64,000 nt of DNA from Halieaceae bacterium UBA4452 (GTDB lineage: Bacteria; Pseudomonadota; Gammaproteobacteria; Pseudomonadales; Halieaceae): the NCBI GenBank assembly GCA_002389505.1, contig DGPA01000026.1, positions 100,048-164,047 on the forward strand. The letters are read 5' to 3'. Below, in pieces: positions 52,996 to 61,705 of this stretch. The translations under genes were made by a program, and so were the position numbers. Numbering within the stretch: position 1 is the first letter of the stretch; every line of letters begins with the position of its first letter. Under the pieces are notes generated by a model. The model saw nothing but the letters and a program-made list of their open reading frames with translations. It did not search any database and was not told the DNA's origin.

Positions 52996-54177
52996 ATGTT
53001 TTCTAGTGACAGCGCAACCCTAGGTTTAACGTCTACCGAACGCGTACACATCGGCAGGCGTGCCGCTGATGCTTTGGCGGAGGAAGCTTCCGTCCTGCAG
53101 GCACAACGGGTTTTCTTGCTCGTCAGCGCTACAATACGAGCCACAACCAATGAGATCGCTCTCATTGAGGCGGCGCTCGGTGACCGTTTGGCGGCCACAT
53201 TTGGCGGCATTGGCCCCCATGCTCCCAGAACAGATGTTTTGAGGGCGTTAGAGGCTGCACGCCAGGTTGATGCCGACCTTATCATCACGGTGGGCGGCGG
53301 TTCCGTCACGGATGCCGGCAAGGTCATTGCCCTGGGTCTGAAGCACAACATTCGCGCTCACGAGGACTTTGAAGGGTTCTATGTTTATGTAAATGAAGCC
53401 GGTGACACAGTCGTGCCCGACTTTGAAGCGCCTGACATTCGCGTTATTTGCTGTCCCACCACACTGTCAGGGGGGGAGTTCAACACCATGGGTGGTGTCA
53501 CGGATGACCGCGAGAATAAGAAGCAGGGTTATACGCATCGAATGATGGCACCCGTGGCCATCGTTCTCGATCCTGCGCTTACCGTCTACACCCCCGAATG
53601 GCTCTGGATGTCCACGGGTGTTCGTGCGGTCGATCATGCTCTAGAAGCCCTTGGCTCTAAGCACTCGAATCATTTTTGTGACGGCGTGGCGGCAAGTGCA
53701 CTGAGATTGCTCAGCAAGGCATTGCCTGATGTTCAGGCAAATCCTAGTGACCTTGACGCCAGATTGCGTTGCCAAGTTGGTGCGTGGCAGTCAATGGTAC
53801 CGATCATAGGCGGTGTGCCGATGGGAGCAAGTCACGCGATTGGTCATGTGCTCGGTGGAACTGCCGATGTACCGCATGGCTATTGCTCGTGTGTCATGGC
53901 GCCCGCTGTCTTGGCTTATAACAAGCCGGTCAATGCAGACAAACAAGCACAAATCAGTGAATGTTTTGGCCGTCCGGGCGAGGATGCGAGCAAGGTTGTC
54001 GACGAGTTCATTCGCGGTCTTGGCATGCCGCGCTCGTTGTCCGAGGTAAATGTGACCGATCATCAACTTGAGCGTATTGCCGAGTTCACCATGCTTGATT
54101 TCTGGTCTCGGACCAATCCTAGACCGATCGAGGGCCCGCACGATGTTATGACCATTCTAAATATGGTGAAGGGCTAG
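52996..54177 (+). CDS. Iron-containing alcohol dehydrogenase, maleylacetate reductase-like
   Basis: Group III metal-dependent alcohol dehydrogenase of 393 residues. The NAD(P) loop is GGGSVTDAGKVIAL (residues 100-113), and candidate ligands are His214 (GVRAVDHALE), His280, His284 and His294 in GASHAIGHVLGGTADVPHG. In the first motif the metal-binding Asp of classical FucO-type enzymes is replaced by Arg, as in the maleylacetate reductase branch, so the enzyme may reduce or oxidise without tight iron. It is the first gene of the rightward operon. ACAGGACGTGCT supplies a ribosome binding site before ATG 52996. The stop overlaps the TetR start. Confidence 0.88.
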   Translation: MFSSDSATLGLTSTERVHIGRRAADALAEEASVLQAQRVFLLVSATIRATTNEIALIEAALGDRLAATFGGIGPHAPRTDVLRALEAARQVDADLIITVGGGSVTDAGKVIALGLKHNIRAHEDFEGFYVYVNEAGDTVVPDFEAPDIRVICCPTTLSGGEFNTMGGVTDDRENKKQGYTHRMMAPVAIVLDPALTVYTPEWLWMSTGVRAVDHALEALGSKHSNHFCDGVAASALRLLSKALPDVQANPSDLDARLRCQVGAWQSMVPIIGGVPMGASHAIGHVLGGTADVPHGYCSCVMAPAVLAYNKPVNADKQAQISECFGRPGEDASKVVDEFIRGLGMPRSLSEVNVTDHQLERIAEFTMLDFWSRTNPRPIEGPHDVMTILNMVKG

Positions 54178-54875
54178 TGACGGCACAGCGCACTTCTCCT
54201 GGTAACGCTGCCTCTGCCGGCCTAAGGGCCGAGGTATCTGGCTTTAAGCGCCTGAGAATCCGTGAAGAAGCATGCGCCCTATTTTTCATGCATGGTTATG
54301 AAAGCACTACCCTCGATGCGGTAGCTCAAGAACTCGGAGTCACTAAACCCTTTATCTATAGCTACTACGCTACCAAGAGTGACCTCTTATATGACATATG
54401 CCGGCTTGGGATCTCTATGTCCTTGGAGGTGCTTCAGCACGCTGCCGCGCTCGACCGATCGCCGAGCGATCGCCTAAAGATTGTTGTTGAATCAGTGCTC
54501 ACCATCATCTTTGAGTATCGTAAATTCATTGTGGTTTACGAACGTGAAGAAAAAAATCTCGAACCTGAAAGGATGAGAGAAATTAGAGAGCTGCGAAAGT
54601 TATTTGATCATCAATTGGCCGATATTCTTGCGGAAGGCAATAGCCTCGGCGATTTCGAGATAATTGACCCTATTTTAACGGCGACTACCATCGGCGGCAT
54701 GATCACATGGGTTGCCCAATGGTACTCACCCGATGGTAAGCGAACACAGCTTGAGGTTATCAATCACATATTGCTTATGGTTGAAGCGGTCGTACATATT
54801 TGCCAAGATCAACGGTCTATCTCGCCAGAAGTCACTAAGTTAATACTCCTAAAAAATCAAAAGAAAGGCGGCTAG
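54177..54875 (+). CDS. TetR-family transcriptional regulator
   Basis: A 232-residue regulator with an N-terminal TetR helix-turn-helix: RIREEACALFFMHGYESTTL, then DAVAQELGVTKPFIYSYYAT and KSDLLYDIC. The larger C-terminal ligand domain contains LTIIFEYRKFIVVYEREEKN. The GTG start overlaps the stop of the alcohol dehydrogenase, so the regulator is made from the operon it presumably controls. The likely ligand is a pathway intermediate such as an acyl-CoA, and the palindrome at 52928-52952 is a candidate operator. Confidence 0.9.
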   Translation: MTAQRTSPGNAASAGLRAEVSGFKRLRIREEACALFFMHGYESTTLDAVAQELGVTKPFIYSYYATKSDLLYDICRLGISMSLEVLQHAAALDRSPSDRLKIVVESVLTIIFEYRKFIVVYEREEKNLEPERMREIRELRKLFDHQLADILAEGNSLGDFEIIDPILTATTIGGMITWVAQWYSPDGKRTQLEVINHILLMVEAVVHICQDQRSISPEVTKLILLKNQKKGG

Positions 54876-54880
54876 CGACT

Positions 54881-56500
54881 ATGCAATCGTTGTCTTCTAC
54901 TACAGACCATCGTATTCCGAACCGAGATGTGTGTGTTACCCGCTATGTACTTGAGAGGTATGCGCATGAAACACCTCAAAAAGTGTTCGCAGTCTTTCAG
55001 GACGGTGAGGAATGGACTTACAGCGCGCTACTTGCCAGTGTGAGATCGCTTGCCAGTGGGCTCGCGAGCCAGGGCGTCGCAAGGGGCGACCATGTCGCAG
55101 TGTGGATGTTCGACAGCAAGGAAGCCATTCTGGCCTTTATGGCCATTAATTACCTTGGTGGGGTTTTCGTGCCGCTTAATACGGCGTTTAAAGGTAATGT
55201 GCTTGAGCACGTTCTAAACGTCTCAGATGCGCGATGTATGGTGGCACATGGCCAGTTAACTGATCGCCTTGAGGGCATTAATGTAGCGCAAATAGAACGT
55301 GTCATTCATGTTGGACCTAGTGCCTCACCCGGCGTGCTTAGTCAGACGGATTTCAATACTTTGGCCACCAGCACTGAGACGCCGCCTGAGCTGGATAGCC
55401 CGATTGAGCCATGGGATACACAGTCAATTATTTTTACGTCGGGAACTACCGGCCCGTCCAAAGGCGTCTTGTCTTCGTACTTACACATTTTTACTAATGC
55501 GGGTCCCGAGACCTGGCATTTTGTGACGGGTGAAGATCGCTTCCTTATCAATATGCCTATTTTTCATATTGGTGGCATGGGTGTGATTTTCGTCATGCTC
55601 TGTCGGGGTGGTTCGATCGCGATGATGGATGGTTTCGATACGGAAAAATTCTGGCCGTTCGTGAAAGAGAGCAAAACCACCGCATTTTTCTTACTCGGCG
55701 TGATGACCACCTTTATTTTGAAGCAGCCTCCAGCCGTGGGCGATAAAGATCATAGTGTACGTGTAGCGTTCATGGTTCCATTGACCGAGACCTGTACCGA
55801 TTTCCATGAACGATTTGGCATCGATGTCTATACCATTTTCAATATGACAGAGATTTCGTCACCGATTGTGTCCGAACCGAACCCAGTACGCCGAGGCACC
55901 TGCGGTAAAAAGCGCGATGGCGTTGAAGTTAGGTTGGTAGACAAAAATGATTGCGAGGTCGAGCTGGGAGAGATTGGTGAAATGGTGGTACGTACCGATC
56001 GCCCTTGGGGTATGAACAGTGGCTACTATAAAAACCCCGAAGCCACTGCTGAGGCGTGGCGAAATGGCTGGTTCCACACGGGAGATTGCTTTCGTCAAGA
56101 TGAAGAGGGGCACTTTTACTTCGTCGACAGGATGAAAGATGCGATGCGTCGTCGCGGCGAAAATATCTCATCTTTTGAGGTCGAAGCCGAGGTGGTGGCT
56201 TACGGTGCAGTGCGCGAAGTGGCCGCATATGCGGTACCTAGTGATCTGGGAGAGGACGATGTCATGATTGCGGTTGCACCTGTGTCAGGGCAAACGATTG
56301 ATCAGCGAGACCTCATGTTGTTCCTAGCTGAGCGTATGCCCTACTTCATGGTGCCGCGTTATATACGGGTGCTTGATGAGCTACCCAAGACGCCCTCATC
56401 AAAGGTGATGAAACATGTATTACGCAGCGACGGCGTTACTGCCGACGCATGGGATAGAGAGAAACACAATATAACCTTCAAGCGCGAGAAGCTTGGCTAA
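54881..56500 (+). CDS. Acyl-CoA ligase, AMP-binding (CaiC-like)
   Basis: ANL-superfamily acid:CoA ligase, 539 residues, that activates a carboxylic acid through an acyl-adenylate. The phosphate loop is IIFTSGTTGPSKG (residues 183-195), the aromatic/adenine motif NMTEISSPI, the hinge YFVDRMKDAMRRRGENISSF and the C-terminal catalytic lysine in KTPSSKVMKHVLR. The overall pattern recalls crotonobetaine/carnitine-CoA ligases and similar enzymes of carboxylic acid catabolism. It starts 5 bases after the TetR stop. It probably provides the CoA ester used by the divergently encoded mutase. Confidence 0.93.
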   Translation: MQSLSSTTDHRIPNRDVCVTRYVLERYAHETPQKVFAVFQDGEEWTYSALLASVRSLASGLASQGVARGDHVAVWMFDSKEAILAFMAINYLGGVFVPLNTAFKGNVLEHVLNVSDARCMVAHGQLTDRLEGINVAQIERVIHVGPSASPGVLSQTDFNTLATSTETPPELDSPIEPWDTQSIIFTSGTTGPSKGVLSSYLHIFTNAGPETWHFVTGEDRFLINMPIFHIGGMGVIFVMLCRGGSIAMMDGFDTEKFWPFVKESKTTAFFLLGVMTTFILKQPPAVGDKDHSVRVAFMVPLTETCTDFHERFGIDVYTIFNMTEISSPIVSEPNPVRRGTCGKKRDGVEVRLVDKNDCEVELGEIGEMVVRTDRPWGMNSGYYKNPEATAEAWRNGWFHTGDCFRQDEEGHFYFVDRMKDAMRRRGENISSFEVEAEVVAYGAVREVAAYAVPSDLGEDDVMIAVAPVSGQTIDQRDLMLFLAERMPYFMVPRYIRVLDELPKTPSSKVMKHVLRSDGVTADAWDREKHNITFKREKLG

Positions 56501-56540
56501 AATTACTTACTTTAAAACATCTAAGATACTGGAGAATACA

Positions 56541-58754
56541 ATGCAAACAATGCAAACAATGCAGGTAAAGAAAGGCATAGTGACAGGGCTCAGTCTGAGC
56601 ATGATGGCATTGTCAGTGGCGGCCGTTGCCCAAGACTCGATGTTGGAAGAGGTGGTTGTTACCGCATCTAAGCGGTCACTGGCACTGGAAGACTTGGCGG
56701 GCGCTGCCAGCGTACTGGGTGCCGACAAGATTGGTCCCGGGGGGATTCAAGAGATACGGGACATGCAGGTTGATGTGCCGAATCTATCGTTAGGCGATCA
56801 ATTTGGTTTTGCGCGCGTATTCATTCGCGGTGTGGGCATGACCAGTATCGACATCGGAGGTGAGGGTGCTGTTGCGTTCTTGCAGGACGGTGCCATTGTC
56901 CCGCGTCCGGCAGCGCAGCTGATGGGCATGTTTGATCTCGCCCAGGTAGAAGTACTCCGTGGACCCCAAGGTACGTTGTATGGACGCGGCGCGACAGCCG
57001 GTGCCATTAACATGGTGACTCAAAAACCCGGCGACGAGTTAGGCGGGTATGTGAACGTTACTGTGGGTAACTATGGTTTGACACAACTTCAGGCGGCAGT
57101 TGATATTCCTCTTAGTGACAGTTTGGCGGTGCGCCTGGCAACCAGTATCGATAATCGCGATGGTTACGGTGAGAACAAGTTTAACGGCCAAGATATCAAC
57201 GATCGTGATGCTCAGGCATTCCGGGCAACATTTGCCTACGATGCCGGTGGTAGCTTCACCGCGCAATTGTCAGCACAGACCTATCAGGAAGATGACCAAA
57301 ACTATGCTTTCAACTATTTGGGCCCATCGCAAGGGACAACCCTACCGGTGCCACTGGCTGTGCCTATTTTAGGGGGTCAGACCGTCGGTATGGTGGGCGG
57401 TGGTTTTCAGGACATAAATTCTGATCAGCAGGCTATTAATGATCGTGATGGCACGCTTATTAACCTGATAATGAATTACGAATTTAACGACTCAATGAGT
57501 CTTAAATCAATTACCTCATCACAAAGCCTCGACAGATTTTTACGTGACGACTTGGACTCTACTGATGTGAACCTGTTTGGCCAAAATAATTACACCGAGG
57601 AGAGTGATTCACTCAGTCAGGAATTCATTCTGAACTACAGCGGCTCCAATCTCGATGTGGTGGCAGGTGTAATGTACTTTGAAGAAGATCTATTTGGTGA
57701 GGTGCGTGTTCCGCTCACTAATCTCTGTTCCCTGCTTGCACCTGCCGCATGCGGTACACCCACGGGAGACTTCCTCAATAGTGGTAACTACTTGCAAGAC
57801 GGCGACATCGATATTGAAGCATGGGGTGCCTATGCCGAGGCCACATACGCCTTTAGTGATCAGTGGCGCTTGATCGCTGGTTTGCGTTACAACTATGAAG
57901 AGCGCACAGGCACAGGCTCATTTATTTTTGACGCCATAGCCCTTGACGTGCCTACCAACCAGACAGAGAGCTGGAATGATGTAACACCCCGCATCACATT
58001 GCAGTATCAGGCCTCTGACAACCTGATGATGTATGCCACATACACCGAGGCCTTTAAGTCGGGTGTAATCAACACAGGAAGCGTGAGTCCGCCACTGGAC
58101 CCCGAGACGGTGGATGCCTTTGAATTGGGTATAAAAGGCAGCAATGCCGACAGCACTCTGCGCTATTCACTGGCCGGTTTTTTCTACGATTACCAAGATC
58201 TGCAGATCTCATTTGTGGATGCAACCTCTACTGTAACTACTGTCAACGCGGCTGAGGCTGAGAACTACGGTATCGAGCTTGAGCTGGATGCTGACTTAGG
58301 TAACGGCTTTGCCATTGATATGTACCTGACCTATCTTAGTGCCGAGTATCAGGAGTTTTTCAATGGTGACTATGCAAACGGCTTTGCCATTGCTGACCTA
58401 AGTGGTAACACACTTCCGAATGCACCAGAGACCACTGCAAAGCTTGGCGTGACCTGGACTGGCGAGGCGGCTGGTGGTGTCTTGCGCGTCCGTGGTGAAG
58501 CGTATTATCAAGATGATGTTTACTTTACAGAGTGGAACAGAACCGACGCCTTCCAAGCAGCCTATGAGCAATACAATGCGTCCATTGAGTATGTGTACCA
58601 GGACAAATGGTCGCTCACTTTATGGGGTCGTAATCTGAGTGATGAGGACGTTATTTCCAATAACATTATTACCGCGCCTCTCTATGATTCACTGCGTGTG
58701 GGTTCATTGCTACCCCCAAGAACCTTTGGGGCCACAGTGGGACTGCAGTTCTGA
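56541..58754 (+). CDS. TonB-dependent receptor for organic substrate uptake
   Basis: Outer-membrane active importer of 737 residues: signal peptide (LSLSMMALSVAAVAQ), TonB box MLEEVVVTASKR, plug with VFIRGVGMTSIDIGGEGAVA and FDLAQVEVLRGPQGTLYGRG, and a barrel ending SLLPPRTFGATVGLQF. The VVVTASKR/RGPQGTLYGR style is that of the large receptor group used by sphingomonads and marine gammaproteobacteria for non-iron substrates. The start at 56541 is set by GGAG 7 bases upstream, and the ATG lies in a short tandem repeat of ATGCAAACA. No Fur box was seen. Position in the operon suggests import of the pathway substrate. Confidence 0.92.
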   Translation: MQTMQTMQVKKGIVTGLSLSMMALSVAAVAQDSMLEEVVVTASKRSLALEDLAGAASVLGADKIGPGGIQEIRDMQVDVPNLSLGDQFGFARVFIRGVGMTSIDIGGEGAVAFLQDGAIVPRPAAQLMGMFDLAQVEVLRGPQGTLYGRGATAGAINMVTQKPGDELGGYVNVTVGNYGLTQLQAAVDIPLSDSLAVRLATSIDNRDGYGENKFNGQDINDRDAQAFRATFAYDAGGSFTAQLSAQTYQEDDQNYAFNYLGPSQGTTLPVPLAVPILGGQTVGMVGGGFQDINSDQQAINDRDGTLINLIMNYEFNDSMSLKSITSSQSLDRFLRDDLDSTDVNLFGQNNYTEESDSLSQEFILNYSGSNLDVVAGVMYFEEDLFGEVRVPLTNLCSLLAPAACGTPTGDFLNSGNYLQDGDIDIEAWGAYAEATYAFSDQWRLIAGLRYNYEERTGTGSFIFDAIALDVPTNQTESWNDVTPRITLQYQASDNLMMYATYTEAFKSGVINTGSVSPPLDPETVDAFELGIKGSNADSTLRYSLAGFFYDYQDLQISFVDATSTVTTVNAAEAENYGIELELDADLGNGFAIDMYLTYLSAEYQEFFNGDYANGFAIADLSGNTLPNAPETTAKLGVTWTGEAAGGVLRVRGEAYYQDDVYFTEWNRTDAFQAAYEQYNASIEYVYQDKWSLTLWGRNLSDEDVISNNIITAPLYDSLRVGSLLPPRTFGATVGLQF

Positions 58755-58772
58755 GTTGTTAAGCAGACACTA

Positions 58773-60014
58773 GTGATTCAAATACCAAGTAATTACTCGT
58801 TCGACCCTATGGATCCCGCACTATTGCGGGATCCATATCCTTTTTTTGAGTACCTCAGAAAGCATGATCCAGTACACCGTGCTGATCTTGGATTTTGGGT
58901 TGTTACACGTTGTGATGACAATCGGTCGATACTGGTAAATAAAGCATTTGGCCAGGGCGATTTCGTTAAAAACATCCAGCTTTTTTACGGCCCCGATTTC
59001 GATGTCATGTCACACCCAGCCTACGCATGGCTATCCCGAGTCTTTGTGATGCAAGATCCACCTGATCACACAAGGCTTCGCAGTCTGATTGCAGGCACCC
59101 TATCGCTTAAGCGTATCAAAGCAATGGAGCCGCGCATACGTGAACTGGCTCGCAAACAATTACAGGCCTTTGCGTCGAACGACCATACAGATAATTTTAT
59201 TACTGGGTTTGCCTATCTGTTTCCAACTATGGTCATGTGCGACATGTTAGGTATTCGCGAAGGGGAGTTCTCCGATGAATTACTGCTGAGCTTGACCACA
59301 GCTATTGCCGATACCTTCCCAGTGTTTGAGACCAGAGCACTATTGCCTGCGGAACTAGAGAAAGCCGACCGGCAAATGGTGTTTTTAACCGAATTTTTTG
59401 ATTCTATCTTTGATGATCGTCGCCGCAACCCACGAGACGACCTGACGACGGCATTGGTCAATGCACAAGATGGTGCCGACTCATTGACCGGTGATGAGCT
59501 CAGTACATCGGTTATTGGTCTGTTCGGTGCGGGCTTTGAGACGACAGCCCACATGATTGGCAACGGAACCTATTTGTTGGGCGTGAACGGTCATCAGCGG
59601 CAGCGATTAACACAAGATATTAGGCTTGCTGAGACAGTAACCGAAGAGGTTTTGCGTTATGAGTCGTCATTACAAGCCACCTACCGCACAGCGCTTGAAG
59701 ACCAGTTGGTGAGCGAAACGCTTATTCCTGCGGGCGATCGCGTTCTGACCATTGTTGCTTCCGCGAATCGCGACGAAACCGTCTTTGATAACCCTAATGT
59801 GTTTGATATTTCTCCTCGCGAACAGAAACCGCTTACATTTGGTGGTGGCATCCACTATTGCATTGGCGCTGCGCTGGCACGTCTTGAGGGCAAGATTTTC
59901 TTTGAGGAATTGATAAATGGATACCCCGATTTTGTTGTCGATGTAGATGCAGCAAGGCTGCGCAAAGCCTTCTTGTTCCGGGGCTATGAATACCTGCCCG
60001 TTACCCTCAAGTAA
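58773..60014 (+). CDS. Cytochrome P450 monooxygenase
   Basis: Soluble bacterial class I P450, 413 residues. The oxygen-activation I helix is GAGFETTA (residues 252-259), the ExxR pair is Glu292/Arg295, and the heme loop FGGGIHYCIGAALAR carries the cysteine ligand Cys363. There is no N-terminal membrane anchor. It begins at GTG 58773 with only a weak ribosome binding site, 18 bases after the receptor, so translation may be coupled. No ferredoxin or reductase is next to it. It likely hydroxylates the imported substrate, giving the alcohol for the operon's dehydrogenase; this is inference. Confidence 0.93.
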   Translation: MIQIPSNYSFDPMDPALLRDPYPFFEYLRKHDPVHRADLGFWVVTRCDDNRSILVNKAFGQGDFVKNIQLFYGPDFDVMSHPAYAWLSRVFVMQDPPDHTRLRSLIAGTLSLKRIKAMEPRIRELARKQLQAFASNDHTDNFITGFAYLFPTMVMCDMLGIREGEFSDELLLSLTTAIADTFPVFETRALLPAELEKADRQMVFLTEFFDSIFDDRRRNPRDDLTTALVNAQDGADSLTGDELSTSVIGLFGAGFETTAHMIGNGTYLLGVNGHQRQRLTQDIRLAETVTEEVLRYESSLQATYRTALEDQLVSETLIPAGDRVLTIVASANRDETVFDNPNVFDISPREQKPLTFGGGIHYCIGAALARLEGKIFFEELINGYPDFVVDVDAARLRKAFLFRGYEYLPVTLK

Positions 60015-60026
60015 GGCAACATATCC

Positions 60027-61085
60027 ATGGCTGATAGAAAACTAAGCCTCGGACTATTCATGCCCAATTGCTCAAATATGCCATCAATTTCAACGGCTAA
60101 TGTGGTGCCTGACCAGTGGACCTTCGAGCACAACAGACAATTGGCTCTGGTAGCAGAATCAGCGGGGTTTGATTATCTATTTCCGGTGTCACGTTGGCGC
60201 GGATTTGGCGGTGAGACCAATTTTTTAGGCACCTCACTGGAGACCATTACGTGGGCCACGGCCATCTTGCAAGCAACTGAACGCATCAATGTTTTTTCCA
60301 CCGTTCATGTTCCGCTATTTCATCCGTTTGTTGTGGCGAAGATGGGCGCAACGCTTGCGCACATAAGTGGTAACCGGTGGGGACTGAATATTGTCAGCGG
60401 CTGGAGCCAGCGTGAGTTCGGCATGATGGGTATTGAGTTGGAAGAACACCAGAAGCGTTATGGACGGACAGCCGCGTTCATTGAAATACTTCAAAGTTTA
60501 TGGTGCTCCAATAAGCAGCCGTTTAATCATTCAAGCGAGTGGTATCAGATCTCTGAAGGTGAAGCCTCACCGGTTCCTGATATAGCGCCTGTCATTGCTA
60601 ACGCGGGCTCATCTAGTGATGGGCGTGATTTGACTGCGAGGCTATGCGATTGGGCATTTGTCTCGACACCCAGCATTGCTGCGGTGGGTGAGGTTGTTAG
60701 CGACATACAGAGGCGTGCAGCGAGTCATGGCCGCTCGGTAAAAACCGCTATTTTCCCTTTTGTCGTGATGGGCACCTCTCAGCAAGCCGCAGAGGCTGCT
60801 TTATCAGACATTATTGCTTCCAAAGATGATGTGGCAACGAAAAATTGGCTGCATGACCTAACCGCGGGTAGCGGCTCATTTGATACCTTCACGGAAAATA
60901 TGCTTGCATCTTCCGGTGGCGGTGTCCACGTGATGGGTACACCTGAAGTCATTGCCTCCCAGCTTGAGACTGCTTTTTTGGCGGGTGTAGATGCGGTCAT
61001 GCTGACATTTCCACGATACCTAGAGGGTCTGGTTGCGTTTAATGAATCGGTATTGCCACTGTTAAGAGAGAAGGGCGTTATTTGA
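60027..61085 (+). CDS. Luciferase-like (LLM class) flavin-dependent monooxygenase
   Basis: TIM-barrel FMN/F420-type oxygenase of 352 residues, close in pattern to the alkanesulfonate/dimethyl sulfone/pyrimidine oxygenase group (SsuD, SfnG, RutA): LSLGLFMPNCSNMPSI, YLFPVSRWRGFGGETNFLGT, STVHVPLFHPFVVAKMGATL, GNRWGLNIVSGWSQREFGMM and a C-terminal AGVDAVMLTFPRYLEGL. Such two-component enzymes take reduced FMN from a separate reductase, which is not encoded nearby. It follows the P450 gene by 12 bases and is the last gene of the rightward operon. Substrate is unknown; Baeyer-Villiger-like or C-S cleavage chemistry are both possible. Confidence 0.9.
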   Translation: MADRKLSLGLFMPNCSNMPSISTANVVPDQWTFEHNRQLALVAESAGFDYLFPVSRWRGFGGETNFLGTSLETITWATAILQATERINVFSTVHVPLFHPFVVAKMGATLAHISGNRWGLNIVSGWSQREFGMMGIELEEHQKRYGRTAAFIEILQSLWCSNKQPFNHSSEWYQISEGEASPVPDIAPVIANAGSSSDGRDLTARLCDWAFVSTPSIAAVGEVVSDIQRRAASHGRSVKTAIFPFVVMGTSQQAAEAALSDIIASKDDVATKNWLHDLTAGSGSFDTFTENMLASSGGGVHVMGTPEVIASQLETAFLAGVDAVMLTFPRYLEGLVAFNESVLPLLREKGVI

Positions 61086-61705
61086 TTTCCTGAATGCATT
61101 GAGCCTCAACCAAAGACCAAAGTTTTTCTAGGTTATAAATGTATCGATTAACGGAGCATCTCGCGCCAACTCAACAGGCATGCAATTAGTTGTTCCTGAT
61201 CGCACAACGCGGTTTTTTCGGGGGGTTTAGAATTTATGCGAGTTGGCTGCTACAGGCACCTTCGGTGGACCAAATGCTCCTAGGATCGTGTTTGGTGAAC
61301 TGCAGTCATCGGTCTCATCCGGCATGCCGGAGGATTATCCGACGGCGCACAACATAGAGACCGGTAATCGGTGTGGCGGGAGCAGCCAGCACGGCTGCAG
61401 CCTCTTCCATGACCCATGGAACACTAGCGCGTTAGCCGACACCCCCATTGGAGATCGAATGAACCCAGCTAAGGATTTGGCAAACGTCAAGCAAATAGCG
61501 CTCTCTAATGAGCCGTTAATCGAGCATCAGCATTCGCGATTAACTCACTACTAAAACCCACTACTGATCGCAACGCGGCTTAACGATCGCGGTTCCCTAT
61601 TTAAGGGCGGAACAGGCACGCGTCTGTTTAACAACCGCTGAGAAGCCAGGCATTTTCTATTTAATATTATGCTAGGCTATTCCCAGTTTAGTAGGGGAAT
61701 CGGGC
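61086..61705. other. 620-base relic region at the right end of the operon
   Basis: No intact gene. It contains a coding relic at 61243-61284 matching 48565-48606 (33 of 42 bases) and the second copy of the 30-base repeat at 61325-61354. Two near-direct repeats flank both: CTGATCGCACAACGCGG at 61196-61212 and CTGATCGCAACGCGG at 61564-61578, which differ by one CA. A frame from 61243 to 61554 is open, but it has no ribosome binding site and no domain. The segment looks like the footprint of a lost mobile or accessory element. Confidence 0.55.
61325..61354 (+). repeat. Dispersed 30-base repeat, copy 2 (first copy at 46944-46973)
   Basis: These 30 bases are identical to 46944-46973, in the same orientation and 14.4 kb apart. 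Sequence on either side is not conserved between the copies, so the shared unit is short or both parents have decayed around it. Confidence 0.8.

Noticed and set aside
61243..61554. Open frame of 103 codons in the relic region as a gene
   Set aside because: No ribosome binding site or domain; it runs through two dispersed repeats and seems to be open by chance.
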